Assembly (NCBI GenBank): GCA_028714735.1
Contig: JAQTLU010000001.1
Coordinates: 310,001 to 374,000 of the forward strand
Length of the DNA: 64,000 nucleotides
From: Gallionellaceae bacterium
GTDB taxonomy: Bacteria > Pseudomonadota > Gammaproteobacteria > Burkholderiales > Thiobacillaceae
Reading direction: 5' to 3'
Shown: positions 18,341-27,559 of the stretch, piece after piece
Layout of the letters: each line of letters begins with the position of its first letter
Position numbering within the stretch: position 1 is the stretch's first letter
Position numbers and translations under genes: made by a program
The notes under the pieces: model-generated
The model's database searches: none
Told to the model about the DNA's origin: nothing
Seen by the model: only the letters and a program-made list of their open reading frames with translations

Positions 18341-21300
18341 ATGTCCGCATCCAGTTCAACCCCCGCGCCAACGGCGCCCATTGTTGCATCGCCGTCGGCG
18401 CGCATCGAATTTCCTGAACACCTGCCGGTCTCCGCTCGCCGGGAGGATATCGCCGCTGCCCTTTCCGCGCATCAGGTCGTCATCGTCTGCGGCGAAACCG
18501 GTTCCGGCAAGACCACCCAGCTACCCAAGATCGCCTATGCCGCCGGACGCGGCCGCAAAGGCCTGATCGGCATGACCCAGCCGCGCCGGATCGCCGCCAA
18601 GAGCGTGGCCGGGCGCCTGGCCGAGGAGACCCGGACCCGGCTCGGCGGCTTCATCGGCTGGCAGGTGCGCTTCACCGACCAGGTCGGCCGCGACAGCCGG
18701 ATCAAGGTGATGACCGACGGCATCCTGCTGGCCGAGACCCAGTCCGACCCGAAGTTTCATGCCTACGATACCCTGATCCTCGACGAGGCGCACGAACGCA
18801 GCCTCAACATCGACTTCCTGCTCGGCTATCTCAGGACCCTGCTGCCGCGTCGGCCGGACCTCAAGCTGATCATTTCCTCCGCGACCCTGGAGGCGGACCG
18901 CTTCTCGGCCTATTTCGGCGGCGCGCCGGTGATCGAGGTATCCGGGCGCACCTACCCGGTGGAGATGCGCTACCGGCCGCCGCCGGAGCAGGCAAAGAAG
19001 AAGGAGAGCGGAAAGGACGAAAAACGCGAGGAGGAAGAACCCGATCTCGAGGCCGCGCTACTGGTCGCGGTCGACGAACTGGCGCGCGAGGGCAGCGGCG
19101 ACATCCTGGTCTTCCTGCCCGGCGAGCGGGAGATCCGCGACGCCCATGAATCGCTGCGCAAGCACCACCCGCCCCATACCGAGATCCTGCCCCTGTTCGC
19201 CCGCCTGTCGGTGGCCGAGCAGGAGCAGATCTTCAAGCCGCACAGCGGCCGCCGCATCGTCCTGGCCACCAACGTCGCCGAGACCTCGTTGACGGTGCCG
19301 GGCATCCGCTACGTGGTCGACACCGGCCAGGCCCGGGTTAAGCGCTATTCGATCCGCAACAAGATCGAACAGCTCAAGGTCGAGAAGGTCTCCCAGGCCT
19401 CGGCCAACCAGCGCGCCGGCCGTTGCGGCCGGGTCGCCGAGGGCATCTGCATCCGCCTCTACGACGAGCCGGACTTCCAGGCACGGCCGCCCTACACCAC
19501 GCCGGAACTGCTGCGCTCCTCGCTGGCCGGCGTCATCCTCAGGATGAAGTCGCTCAAGCTGCCCGAGATTGACGTCTTCCCCTTCCTCGACGCGCCGGAA
19601 CCCAGGCGCATCCATGACGGCCAGGCCCAGTTGCGCGAGCTCAACGCCCTCGACGAGGCCGGCCGCCTGACCCAGGTCGGCCGCGAACTGGCCCGGCTGC
19701 CGCTCGACCCGCGCCTCGGCCGCATGCTCATCGCGGCGCGGGAAAAGGCCGTGCTGCACGAGGTCCTGGTGATCGCCGCCTACCTGTCGACCCAGGACCC
19801 GCGCGACCGGCCGATCGAACGCCAGGCCACGGCCGACCAGAAACACGCCCGCCACGCCGACGAGAACTCCGACTTCGTCGCCATCCTGAAGCTGTGGCGA
19901 CATGTCGACGAACTGATCGTCCACCGCAAGTCGCAGCGCAAGCTGCGCGAGGCCTTCGAGGCCGACTTCCTGTCGCCGCGCCGGGTGCGTGAGTGGCGCG
20001 AGGTACATGGCCAGCTGGCGGCCCAGGTCAAGGAACTGGGCTGGAAGGTCGGCGACGACCTGCCCGTGGTCGTCGCTGCGGAGGCGAAGCCGGCCGACTA
20101 CGCCAACCTGCACCAGGCCCTGCTGCCCGGCCTGCTCGGCAACCTGGGCATGCTGACCGAGGACGGGCTCTATCTGGGCGCCCGGGAGGTCAAGTTCCTG
20201 CCCTTTCCCGGTTCCGGCGTGAAGAAGAAGCCCAAGTGGCTGATGGCCGCCGAGATCGTCGAGACCCGCCGGGTCTACGCCCGCACCCTCGCCCGGATCG
20301 AACCGGACTGGGTCGAGCAGGCGGCCCGGCATCTGCTGAAGGTCAGCTATTCCGACCCGCACTGGGCCAAGAAACCGGCCCACGTCGCCGCATCGATGCG
20401 CGCCACCCTGTACGGCCTGCCGGTGGTGAACGGCCGCAAGGTCCATTACGGCCCCCTCGACCCGGTCAAGGCGCGCGAGATCTTCATCCGCTCGGCCCTG
20501 GTCGAGGGCGAATACGACACCCGTTCGGCCTTCTTCGGCCACAACCGCAAGCTCGTCGAGCAGATCGACGAACTCGCCCACCGCTCGCGCAACGCCCGCA
20601 TCTCGGTGGACGATGAAGACCTCTACCGCTTCTTCGACGACCGCATCCCGGAGGGCATCCACAACGGCGCCGCGTTCGAGAAATGGCTGCGCGAGGCCGA
20701 GGCGAAATCGCCCAAGCTGCTCCACCTGCGCCGGGAAGACCTGCTCAGGGAGCGCGGCGCCGACGCCCGCGCCTTTCCGAAGGAACTCGACCTGGGCGGG
20801 GTGCGCTTCGCCCTCGCCTATCGCTTCGACCCGGGCGCCGAGGACGACGGCGTCACCCTGCTGGTGCCGCTGGCCGCCCTCAACCAGGTGCCGGCCGAAC
20901 ACTGCGACTGGCTGGTGCCGGGCCTGTTGGAGGAAAAGGCGCTGGCCCTGATCAAGGGCCTGCCGCAATCGGTCCGGCGCGCCTTCGTGCCGGTGCCGGA
21001 ATTCGCCCGCGCCGCCGCCGAGGCCTTGCAGCCGGGCGGCGCAGCGCTGACCGACGCCCTGGCCGATTTTCTCACCCGCAGCACCGGCCAGAGCATCCCC
21101 CGCGACGCCTGGCGGCCGGAGGCCCTGCCGGCGCACCTGGCGATGAACTACCGCGTCCTGGACGAGGCCAACCGCATCGCCGCCGAGGGCCGCGACCTCG
21201 CCGCCCTGCGCCGGCAACTGGGCGGCGAGGCGGCCCGCAGCCTGCAACAGGCCGCCGCGCCGAACGAGCGCGAGGAGGTCGACCGCTGGGACTTCGGCGA

Positions 21301-22141
21301 CCTGCCGGAACGGGTCGAGGTGACCAGCGGCGGGCGCAAGATCGCCGCCTTCCCGGCCCTGATCGAAGCGGCCGGCCAGGTCCGTCTGCGTCTGCTGGAC
21401 AGCCCTGCGCTGGCGCGCGAAAGCCATCGCCGCGGCGTCTGCCGGCTGGCCTGGCGGTCCTTCCCGGACCTGCTCAAGCAGGTCGAGAAGGACCTGACTG
21501 CCCGCCTCAAGCCGGCCGCGATGCAGTACGCCCTGCTCGATCGCACGCTGACCCCGGGCATGCTTCTGGCCGATGTGCTGTATTCCGCCGCCCGCGCCGC
21601 GCTGGCCATCGACCCGGCCGACCTGCGCCGGCAGAACGAATTCGACAGCGCGGTGCAGACCGCTCGGCCGCGTCTCGCCGAACAGGCCCGGGAGACTGCC
21701 CGCCTGGCGGCCGAGTGCATCGAACACGGCCACCGGCTGGTCCAGCAACTGGCCCGGCCGCTCGCCTCCAGGGAAGCGGCTGGCGACCTGCGCGAACAGC
21801 TCAAGACACTGGTCCTGCCCGGCTTCGTCGCCGGCCTGGCGCCGGCGACCCTGGTCCATCTGCCCCGCTATCTCAAGGCGATGGAACGCCGCCTGGAAAA
21901 ACTGCCTGGCCGCCCTGACCGCGACGCCCAGGCCATGCGCACCCTGGCCCCGCTGCTGGCGCAATGGCAGGCCCGTTGCCGGCGCGAGGAGCAGACCACC
22001 GGCATCAGCCCGGAGATGGAGGCCTTCCGCTGGCAACTGGAAGAACTGCGGGTGTCGCTGTTCGCCCAGGAACTGAAGACGCCGGAGCCGGTTTCGGTCA
22101 AGCGGCTGGAAAAACGCTGGGCGGAAATTCTCGGCAAATAG
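18341..22141 (+). CDS. hrpA: ATP-dependent RNA helicase HrpA
   Basis: Large DEAH-box helicase implicated in mRNA processing and in rescuing stalled or collided ribosomes. The 1266-residue product has Walker A GETGSGKT (51-58), the DEAH box at 148-151, SSATLE, the VLATNVAETSLTVPGIRYVVD and QRAGRCGR helicase motifs, the HA2 and OB-fold regions and the long C-terminal domain specific to HrpA. An acidic/basic insertion (KKKESGKDEKREEEEPD) lies at about 217-235. The gene is divergent from the unknown exported protein with essentially no spacer, so its promoter must lie within that gene. Confidence 0.96.
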   Translation: MSASSSTPAPTAPIVASPSARIEFPEHLPVSARREDIAAALSAHQVVIVCGETGSGKTTQLPKIAYAAGRGRKGLIGMTQPRRIAAKSVAGRLAEETRTRLGGFIGWQVRFTDQVGRDSRIKVMTDGILLAETQSDPKFHAYDTLILDEAHERSLNIDFLLGYLRTLLPRRPDLKLIISSATLEADRFSAYFGGAPVIEVSGRTYPVEMRYRPPPEQAKKKESGKDEKREEEEPDLEAALLVAVDELAREGSGDILVFLPGEREIRDAHESLRKHHPPHTEILPLFARLSVAEQEQIFKPHSGRRIVLATNVAETSLTVPGIRYVVDTGQARVKRYSIRNKIEQLKVEKVSQASANQRAGRCGRVAEGICIRLYDEPDFQARPPYTTPELLRSSLAGVILRMKSLKLPEIDVFPFLDAPEPRRIHDGQAQLRELNALDEAGRLTQVGRELARLPLDPRLGRMLIAAREKAVLHEVLVIAAYLSTQDPRDRPIERQATADQKHARHADENSDFVAILKLWRHVDELIVHRKSQRKLREAFEADFLSPRRVREWREVHGQLAAQVKELGWKVGDDLPVVVAAEAKPADYANLHQALLPGLLGNLGMLTEDGLYLGAREVKFLPFPGSGVKKKPKWLMAAEIVETRRVYARTLARIEPDWVEQAARHLLKVSYSDPHWAKKPAHVAASMRATLYGLPVVNGRKVHYGPLDPVKAREIFIRSALVEGEYDTRSAFFGHNRKLVEQIDELAHRSRNARISVDDEDLYRFFDDRIPEGIHNGAAFEKWLREAEAKSPKLLHLRREDLLRERGADARAFPKELDLGGVRFALAYRFDPGAEDDGVTLLVPLAALNQVPAEHCDWLVPGLLEEKALALIKGLPQSVRRAFVPVPEFARAAAEALQPGGAALTDALADFLTRSTGQSIPRDAWRPEALPAHLAMNYRVLDEANRIAAEGRDLAALRRQLGGEAARSLQQAAAPNEREEVDRWDFGDLPERVEVTSGGRKIAAFPALIEAAGQVRLRLLDSPALARESHRRGVCRLAWRSFPDLLKQVEKDLTARLKPAAMQYALLDRTLTPGMLLADVLYSAARAALAIDPADLRRQNEFDSAVQTARPRLAEQARETARLAAECIEHGHRLVQQLARPLASREAAGDLREQLKTLVLPGFVAGLAPATLVHLPRYLKAMERRLEKLPGRPDRDAQAMRTLAPLLAQWQARCRREEQTTGISPEMEAFRWQLEELRVSLFAQELKTPEPVSVKRLEKRWAEILGK

Positions 22142-22169
22142 CGGACGCCGGCGACCCAGTGCCATTCCC

Positions 22170-22196
22170 TCAAGATTGGCGCGGTCGTTCCGTTAA
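22170..22196 (+). promoter_or_regulatory. Sigma-28 (FliA)-like promoter for the chemoreceptor
   Basis: TCAAGATT-N11-TCCGTTAA compares with the sigma-28 consensus TAAAGTTT-N11-GCCGATAA: 6 of 8 matches in each element and the exact 11-base spacer. Its end is 38 bases before the chemoreceptor ATG. Chemoreceptor genes are standard FliA targets and the window holds a flagellar operon, so the site is plausible. Confidence 0.6.
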
Positions 22197-22234
22197 TAGC
22201 CGGTCCAATCCATCCAACATAAACAGGAGGCAAC

Positions 22235-23857
22235 ATGGGTCTTGTCCAGGCATTGAAACGCCGGGTCGCCGCCAAGGTATTGCTGGCCGCCGCCATCGTG
22301 TTCGTGGTCGAGCTGAGCGCCAGCTACCTGTATTCCCATTACAGTTCGCGCACGCTATCCGACGATTTGCAGGGCGAACACGTAGCCGGCATCGCCGACA
22401 ATTTCTTCGACGGGCTCAACAAGCTGATGCTTACCGGCGGCATGGCCGAGCGCGAGGCCTTGCGCAAGACCTTCCTGGAGCAGGCCAACATCATCGACAC
22501 CCGCATCGTGCGCGGCAACGGCGTGTCGGCCCAGTACGGCCCCGGCCTGACCGGGGAAGCAGCACGAGATGCCCTCGAAAAGGCGGCCATCGAACAGGGC
22601 AGGCAATCCGTCGTCATCGAGCAGACCGGGCAGGGCCGGCGGCTGACCGTGGTGCGCCCCTACAAGGCCACGCCGTCGACCCGCGGCGTCAACTGCCTGC
22701 AATGCCATAGCGTCCCCGAAGGCACGGTACTGGGCGCGGTGCGCATCACCTACGACCTCGCCCAGACCGATGCCCGCATGGGCGCCACCGACCTGGTCAA
22801 CGCGCTGATCCACGTCGCCATGTTCAGCCTCGGCTTCATGTTGCTGATCTGGCTGATGAACCGCTTCATCGCCCATCCGATCAACCGGCTTGCCGCGACC
22901 ATGAGCCAGGCCGAGGCCGAGTCCAACCTGCAGTTGCGCATCGCCGCCGAGGGCGAGGACGAGATCGCCCATGCCGCCGCCAGTTTCAACGGCATGCTCG
23001 GCCAGTTTTCCAGCATCGTCGAACAGGCGCAGCGCTGCACCGCCCGGCTGGGCGACCTGTCCGGCCAGTTGCTCAGCACCTCCACCAGCAGCGAGGCCGG
23101 CTCCAACCGGCAACTGCTCGATACCGAGGAACTCGGCAAGGTGCTCGGCAAGCTGGTCGACAGCGTCCAGCACGTCACCCGCGACATCGAGGAGGCCGCC
23201 CAGGCCTCGCAAGGCGCCAACCAGAAGGCCAAGCAGGGCACTCAGCTGGCCAACAGCACGCTGACCGCCATCCAGGCCATGTCGGAGCGCCTTCAGGACG
23301 CGGTCAGCAACATCCGCCTGGTCGACAACGACAGCCGGGACATCGGCCGCATCCTCGGCCTGATCCGTGAGATCGCCGAGCAGACCAACCTGCTGGCCCT
23401 GAATGCCGCCATCGAGGCCGCGCGCGCCGGCGAGGCTGGGCGCGGTTTCGCCGTGGTGGCGGACGAGGTGCGCAACCTGGCCCAGCGCACCGAGACGGCA
23501 ACCAGCGAGATCGAGGGCATCATCGACAAGCTGCAGGCGAATGCCCAGCGTGCCGTGGCGACCATCAACGAGGCCGAGACCAGTTCCAGCCAGAGCGTCC
23601 GCCAGGTTGAAGCGACCGCCACGGCCTTGGACGACATCTCGGCTACGGTCGGCCAGATCACCGAAATGACGGTCCGGGTCGCCCAGAGTGCCAACGAGCA
23701 GAACCGTGCCACCGCCGAGATCAACGAGATGGTCGGCAATATCGGCAGGATCGCGCTAGAGGCCGCCGACAGTACCCGGCAAGTCCATCAGGCCGCCGAG
23801 CAGGTGGCCGAGATTTCCGGGCAACTGACCAGTCAGGTCACCAAGTTCAGGACCTGA
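22235..23857 (+). CDS. Methyl-accepting chemotaxis protein with periplasmic haem c motif
   Basis: Transmembrane chemoreceptor of 540 residues. Layout: transmembrane helix 1 at about 14-34; periplasmic sensor about 35-185; helix 2 at about 188-208; HAMP from about 209; then the cytoplasmic signalling domain with the invariant tip region ([20 protein letters not shown]) near 375-400. The sensor ends in [17 protein letters not shown], with CLQCH at 154-158, a covalent haem c attachment motif as in the DUF3365/Tll0287-like haem sensors. This points to sensing of redox state, oxygen, NO or a similar haem ligand. Preceded by an AGGAGG ribosome site and a FliA-like promoter. Confidence 0.9.
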   Translation: MGLVQALKRRVAAKVLLAAAIVFVVELSASYLYSHYSSRTLSDDLQGEHVAGIADNFFDGLNKLMLTGGMAEREALRKTFLEQANIIDTRIVRGNGVSAQYGPGLTGEAARDALEKAAIEQGRQSVVIEQTGQGRRLTVVRPYKATPSTRGVNCLQCHSVPEGTVLGAVRITYDLAQTDARMGATDLVNALIHVAMFSLGFMLLIWLMNRFIAHPINRLAATMSQAEAESNLQLRIAAEGEDEIAHAAASFNGMLGQFSSIVEQAQRCTARLGDLSGQLLSTSTSSEAGSNRQLLDTEELGKVLGKLVDSVQHVTRDIEEAAQASQGANQKAKQGTQLANSTLTAIQAMSERLQDAVSNIRLVDNDSRDIGRILGLIREIAEQTNLLALNAAIEAARAGEAGRGFAVVADEVRNLAQRTETATSEIEGIIDKLQANAQRAVATINEAETSSSQSVRQVEATATALDDISATVGQITEMTVRVAQSANEQNRATAEINEMVGNIGRIALEAADSTRQVHQAAEQVAEISGQLTSQVTKFRT

Positions 23858-24425
23858 CCGCGTGCCCGGCCCGCGCGGCCTTCCAGGCGCGGGTCTTGGC
23901 AGTCCAGACCTGGATGTAGTGGAGGCCGGAAATGCTGACCAGCAGTCCGGTCAACCACGCGATCGGGTCCAGGAAGGCCAGTCCCCAGCCAAGCGCCAGG
24001 TCGGCCAGCACCAGCGACACCAGGACGAACTCGGCGGCCGTTGCCGCCTTGCCCCACCAGGTCGGTGCCACCTCCAGCCCGCCGGTCAGGGTGCGATAGG
24101 CGGCTGCCCCGAGCAGCACGACGCAATCGCGCAGCGCCACCAGCACGCCCAGCCACAGCGGCAGTGCTTCCAGCCAGGCCAGCATCAGCAGGGTCGAAAG
24201 CAGCATCGCCTTGTCGGCAATCGGGTCCAGCCAGGCGCCCAGCACGGTGCGCTGGTTCAGCAACCGGGCCAGGTTGCCATCGAGCAAGTCGGTGAGGGCA
24301 GCGGCGGCGAACAGCCAGAAGGCCCATTCCAGGTCGCCTTGCGCCAGATACCAGGCCACGAACGGCACCAGGGCCAGCCTGGCGGCGGTCAGCAGGTTGG
24401 GCAGGGTCAGGTTGCCATGGGCCAT
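23847..24425 (-). CDS. CDP-alcohol phosphatidyltransferase family protein
   Basis: Integral membrane enzyme that transfers a phosphatidyl group from CDP-diacylglycerol to an alcohol. Over 192 residues it has about six helices and the complete family motif D46-x2-D49-G-x2-A-R-x8-G63-x3-D67-x3-D71 in the segment [12 protein letters not shown] to [10 protein letters not shown]. The substrate (glycerol phosphate as in PgsA, or a cardiolipin-type acceptor) cannot be decided by reading. Its 3' end overlaps the convergent chemoreceptor gene by 11 bases, and its start overlaps the end of tatD by 19 bases. Confidence 0.87.
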   Translation of the reverse strand: MAHGNLTLPNLLTAARLALVPFVAWYLAQGDLEWAFWLFAAAALTDLLDGNLARLLNQRTVLGAWLDPIADKAMLLSTLLMLAWLEALPLWLGVLVALRDCVVLLGAAAYRTLTGGLEVAPTWWGKAATAAEFVLVSLVLADLALGWGLAFLDPIAWLTGLLVSISGLHYIQVWTAKTRAWKAARAGHAVRS

Positions 24426-25207
24426 GCCGGGGAGGATAACCCAGGCATTACGGCACTGGCATTACCACTGGTGACGCGCGCGACCTCGGCGAGTGGGCTG
24501 TCGCGCAATTCGGCCAAGGTCGCGGCGATGCGGGCCAGTTGGGCGGGTTCGTTGCGGCCCCGGCCAAGCCAGGCCGGCGGGATGTCCGGACTGTCGGTTT
24601 CCAGCACGATGGCCTCGAGCGGGAGTTCCTTCGCCAGCGCCCGCAGACGGGTCGCCCTTTCCCAGGTAAAGGCACCGCCGAAACCCAGCTTGAAGCCCAG
24701 CCGGATGAACTCATCGGCCTGCTGGCGGCTGCCGCTGAAGGCATGGGCAATGCCGCCCCTGACCTTGATCCGGCGCAGGTGCTTGAGGATGGGATCGTTG
24801 GCGCGGCGGCAATGCAACAGGACCGGCAAGTCGTAGTCGCGGGCGATCTTGAGCTGCTCGACATAAAAGAATTCCTGTCTGGCCAAGTCGAGCCCCTCGA
24901 CAAACAGGTCCAGGCCGATCTCGCCGATGGCCTGCGGCCGCCATTCCTCCACCCGCTTGCGGAGATCGGCCAGGTGGCTCTCCTTATGACTACTTATGTA
25001 CATCGGGTGCATGCCCCAGGCCGGCAGGCAGCCCGGATAGCGACGACATACTGCTGCCACCTCGTCACAGTTGGCCTCGGTGACGGCCGGGACGACCTGG
25101 ATCAGGACGCCTGCCGCCCGGGCGCGCGCATGCACCTCATCACGGTCGGGCCCGAATTCAACCGCGTCCAGATGGCAGTGGGTATCGATGAGGCCAAGTG
25201 TAGTCAT
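24407..25207 (-). CDS. TatD family metal-dependent hydrolase
   Basis: Cytoplasmic metal-dependent deoxyribonuclease-like hydrolase. From MTTLGLIDTHCHLD the product is 266 residues. Metal-binding motifs visible are H10-x-H12 (DTHCHLD), the E of AIGEIGLD, the His of PVLLHCRRA, the His of IAHAFSGS, and LETDSPDIPP near the C-terminus. I reject a TTG start ten codons upstream because it lies in AT-rich non-coding-like sequence. No Shine-Dalgarno sequence is apparent. Substrate unknown; the paralogue (YcfH, YjjV or TatD proper) is not resolved. Confidence 0.88.
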   Translation of the reverse strand: MTTLGLIDTHCHLDAVEFGPDRDEVHARARAAGVLIQVVPAVTEANCDEVAAVCRRYPGCLPAWGMHPMYISSHKESHLADLRKRVEEWRPQAIGEIGLDLFVEGLDLARQEFFYVEQLKIARDYDLPVLLHCRRANDPILKHLRRIKVRGGIAHAFSGSRQQADEFIRLGFKLGFGGAFTWERATRLRALAKELPLEAIVLETDSPDIPPAWLGRGRNEPAQLARIAATLAELRDSPLAEVARVTSGNASAVMPGLSSPAWPMAT

Positions 25208-25405
25208 GATTAAATATATTGATTTTGATAGAAACAATACTCGTGATTAAAAAAATCAATCTCGCTTTTTAAGGATATGCTTATATTGAAGTGGCAATAA
25301 CCTCTTATCTGGGCTATTCATATCAAGTGTACTGGGGACCGGCAGCTAAGGGCTGAGTGTGTGTGTGCAGCCAAAACCGGATGGAAATAACTGGAAAGGA
25401 CGGTC
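25208..25405. promoter_or_regulatory. AT-rich divergent control region before the hydrogenase operon
   Basis: This 198-base gap between tatD and hybO is far more AT-rich than its surroundings in its first 110 bases, typical of promoter and bending sites. Palindromic elements include TGATT-N5-AATCA at 25244-25258. Downstream, GGCTG (25351-25355) and CAGCC (25368-25372) flank an A plus five and a half GT repeats, a potential leader hairpin. An AAAGGA ribosome site precedes hybO. I could not assign a convincing sigma-54 or Fnr site. Confidence 0.55.
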
Positions 25406-26575
25406 ATGTCTAAGATCGACATCATCTCGATGGAAAACCTGCCGGGCGTAGCAGCCCTGGAAAAACGGCTGGGGGTTTCCCGGCGAGACTTCCTCAAGTT
25501 GTGTTCCGGCATTGCCGCGACCTTGGGGCTACCATCAACTGCTGCAGCCGAGATTGCCCAGGCGGTGGCCAGTCCGGCCAAGCGGCCATCGGTGATCTGG
25601 CTGCACTTCCAGGAATGCACCGGCTGCTCCGAGTCGCTGTTGCGCGCCGAGCACCCGACCCTGGATCGCCTGATCCTCGACGTCATCTCCCTCGACTACC
25701 ACGAAACCCTGTTCGCTGCCGCCGGCCACCAGGCCGAAGCCGCGCGCAAGGCGGCCATGGAAGCCAACAAGGGCAAATACCTGCTGGTGGTCGAAGGCGC
25801 CATCCCGACCAAGGACGGCGGCATCTACTGCAAGATCGGTGGCCAGACCGCCATCGAGATGGTCAAGGAATGCGCCGCCGGCGCCGCCGCCGTGGTGGCG
25901 ATCGGTTCCTGCGCCTCCTGGGGCGGCATGCCCTCGACCGGCCCCAACCCGACCGGTTCCTCCAGCGTCGGCGAAGTGCTCGGCAAGCCGGTGGTCACCA
26001 TTCCCGGCTGCCCACCCAATCCGTACAACTTCCTGGCCACCGTGGTGAACTATCTCACCTTCGGCAAGCTGCCCGCCGTCGACCAACTGGGTCGGCCGCT
26101 GTTCGCCTACTCCCGCCTGGTGCACGAGAACTGCGAGCGCCGCGCACACTTCGATGCCGGCCGTTTCGCGCTGGAGTTCGGCGACGCCGGACACCGTCAG
26201 GGCTGGTGCCTGTACAAGCTGGGCTGCAAGGGTCCGGAAACCTACGCCAACTGCCCGGTGATCGGCTTCAACGATGTCGGCGAGGTATCCTGGCCGGTCG
26301 GTTGCGGCCATCCCTGCATCGGCTGCACGGAAAAGGGCATCGGCTTTGCCAAGCCCATCCACGCCCTGGCCGAGCTGAAGTCGGTGCAACCGCCGCTCGG
26401 CTATCCGAAGGTCGATGAGCCGCGTGGCGTCGGGGCCACCATCGCCTCGGCGGCAGCCGTCGCCGCACTGGCAGGGGCCGCAACCGCGGCGACCTACAAC
26501 CTGACCAAGAACCTGGGCAAGAACATCGCCGTCGAGGGTGACAAGCCCGAGTCCAAGGAAAGGGCCGAATCATGA
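25406..26575 (+). CDS. hybO: NiFe uptake hydrogenase small subunit (Hyb type)
   Basis: Electron-transfer subunit with three iron-sulfur clusters, exported with HybC by the Tat route. The 389-residue product has the Tat motif SRRDFLK (25-31) and a signal ending near STAAAE. Proximal cluster: C71, C74 (ECTGCSE), C169, C202 (PGCPPNP). Distal: H240, C243, C268, C274. Medial: C283, C304, C307 with P297 kept (SWPV), as in [3Fe-4S] enzymes; C300 is an additional cysteine beside this site. The two supernumerary proximal cysteines of oxygen-tolerant group 1d enzymes are absent. A C-terminal membrane helix spans about 345-365. The stop overlaps hybA (ATGA). Confidence 0.95.
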   Translation: MSKIDIISMENLPGVAALEKRLGVSRRDFLKLCSGIAATLGLPSTAAAEIAQAVASPAKRPSVIWLHFQECTGCSESLLRAEHPTLDRLILDVISLDYHETLFAAAGHQAEAARKAAMEANKGKYLLVVEGAIPTKDGGIYCKIGGQTAIEMVKECAAGAAAVVAIGSCASWGGMPSTGPNPTGSSSVGEVLGKPVVTIPGCPPNPYNFLATVVNYLTFGKLPAVDQLGRPLFAYSRLVHENCERRAHFDAGRFALEFGDAGHRQGWCLYKLGCKGPETYANCPVIGFNDVGEVSWPVGCGHPCIGCTEKGIGFAKPIHALAELKSVQPPLGYPKVDEPRGVGATIASAAAVAALAGAATAATYNLTKNLGKNIAVEGDKPESKERAES

Positions 26576-27555
26576 CCATGGACCGTCGTCAGTTCCTTAA
26601 AGGGATGCTGGCGGGCGGCGCGGTTGCAGCCACGGCGGCGTCCGCGCCCGCCGAGGCACGGGGCAACCTGACCATGCCGCCCAAGGCCATGGGCCTGCTC
26701 TATGACAGCACCCTCTGCATCGGTTGCAAGGCCTGTGTCTCCGCCTGCAAGGAATCCAACCATTTGCCGCCCGAGTACTCCACCGAGGACCAACTCTGGG
26801 ATACCCCGCTGGACCTGTCCGGCAAGACCAAGAACGTTATCAAGATGTACAAGAGCGGTACCGGCGACCATAAGGACCAGGAAGAGGACGGCTATGCCTT
26901 CATGAAGCATTCCTGCCTGCACTGCGTCGATCCGTCCTGTGTCTCGGCCTGCCCGGTTTCCGCCATGAGGAAGGATCCGGTCACCGGCGTGGTCACCTAT
27001 GACCCGGGCGATTGCATCGGTTGCCGTTACTGCGTCCTGGCCTGCCCGTTCGACGTGCCGCGCTTCCAGTACGACAAGGCCTTCCCGAAGATCGTCAAGT
27101 GCGAGCTGTGCAACCATCTGGCGAGCGAAACCAACGACACGCGCTTCCAGTACTCCGCGTGTGCCCAGGTCTGCCCGACCGGCGCCACCCTGTATGGCCC
27201 CACCGACGAACTGATGGTCGAGGCCAAGCGCCGTCTGGCCCTGAAGCCCGGCACCGACCACACCGTGCCGCGCGGCCGCATCGACGGCAAAGACAGCCAG
27301 ATGGCGAAAGCTGCCACGTATGTACCGCAGGTCTACGGCGAGAAGGAACTGGGGGGCACCCAGGTGCTCAAGCTGGCCGCCGTGCCGTTCGACAAGCTGG
27401 GCTTCCGTGACCTGCCGGAACGCTCCTTCGCGTCCGTGTCGGAAACCATGCAGCACAGCATGTACGGCTACCTGATCACTCCGGCCCTCGTGCTCGGCGG
27501 TCTGGTGGTCGCGGCCAAGCGCAGCCTGCGCGACGACGAAGACAACCAGGAGTAG
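26572..27555 (+). CDS. hybA: Hydrogenase iron-sulfur subunit HybA
   Basis: Periplasmic four-cluster ferredoxin that carries electrons from HybO to the membrane subunit HybB. The 327-residue product has a Tat-type signal (DRRQFLKG, residues 4-11) and four cysteine groups: CIGCKACVSACKE, CLHCVDPSCVSACP, CIGCRYCVLACP, and CELCNH with CAQVCPTGA. A C-terminal membrane anchor (LITPALVLGGLVVAA) is followed by an acidic tail. Coupled to hybO by a 4-base overlap and 4 bases before hybB. The order hybO-A-B-C-D matches Hyb-type hydrogenases of enterobacteria and Geobacter. Confidence 0.95.
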   Translation: MTMDRRQFLKGMLAGGAVAATAASAPAEARGNLTMPPKAMGLLYDSTLCIGCKACVSACKESNHLPPEYSTEDQLWDTPLDLSGKTKNVIKMYKSGTGDHKDQEEDGYAFMKHSCLHCVDPSCVSACPVSAMRKDPVTGVVTYDPGDCIGCRYCVLACPFDVPRFQYDKAFPKIVKCELCNHLASETNDTRFQYSACAQVCPTGATLYGPTDELMVEAKRRLALKPGTDHTVPRGRIDGKDSQMAKAATYVPQVYGEKELGGTQVLKLAAVPFDKLGFRDLPERSFASVSETMQHSMYGYLITPALVLGGLVVAAKRSLRDDEDNQE

Positions 27556-27559
27556 CCAG

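Noticed and set aside
19058-22165. Over 1000-codon open frame on the minus strand opposite hrpA
   Set aside because: Same shadow effect; hrpA motifs are intact on the plus strand, and the antisense protein is low-complexity without recognisable domains.
25244-25258. TGATT-N5-AATCA as an Fnr site for the hydrogenase
   Set aside because: Spacing between the TGAT and ATCA cores is 7 bases and not 4, so it does not fit the Fnr/Anr dimer.
25208-25405. Sigma-54 promoter before hybO
   Set aside because: I looked for GG-N10-GC in a TGGCACG-N4-TTGC context; the nearest candidate near 25333 has its GC out of register by one base and lacks the TT.
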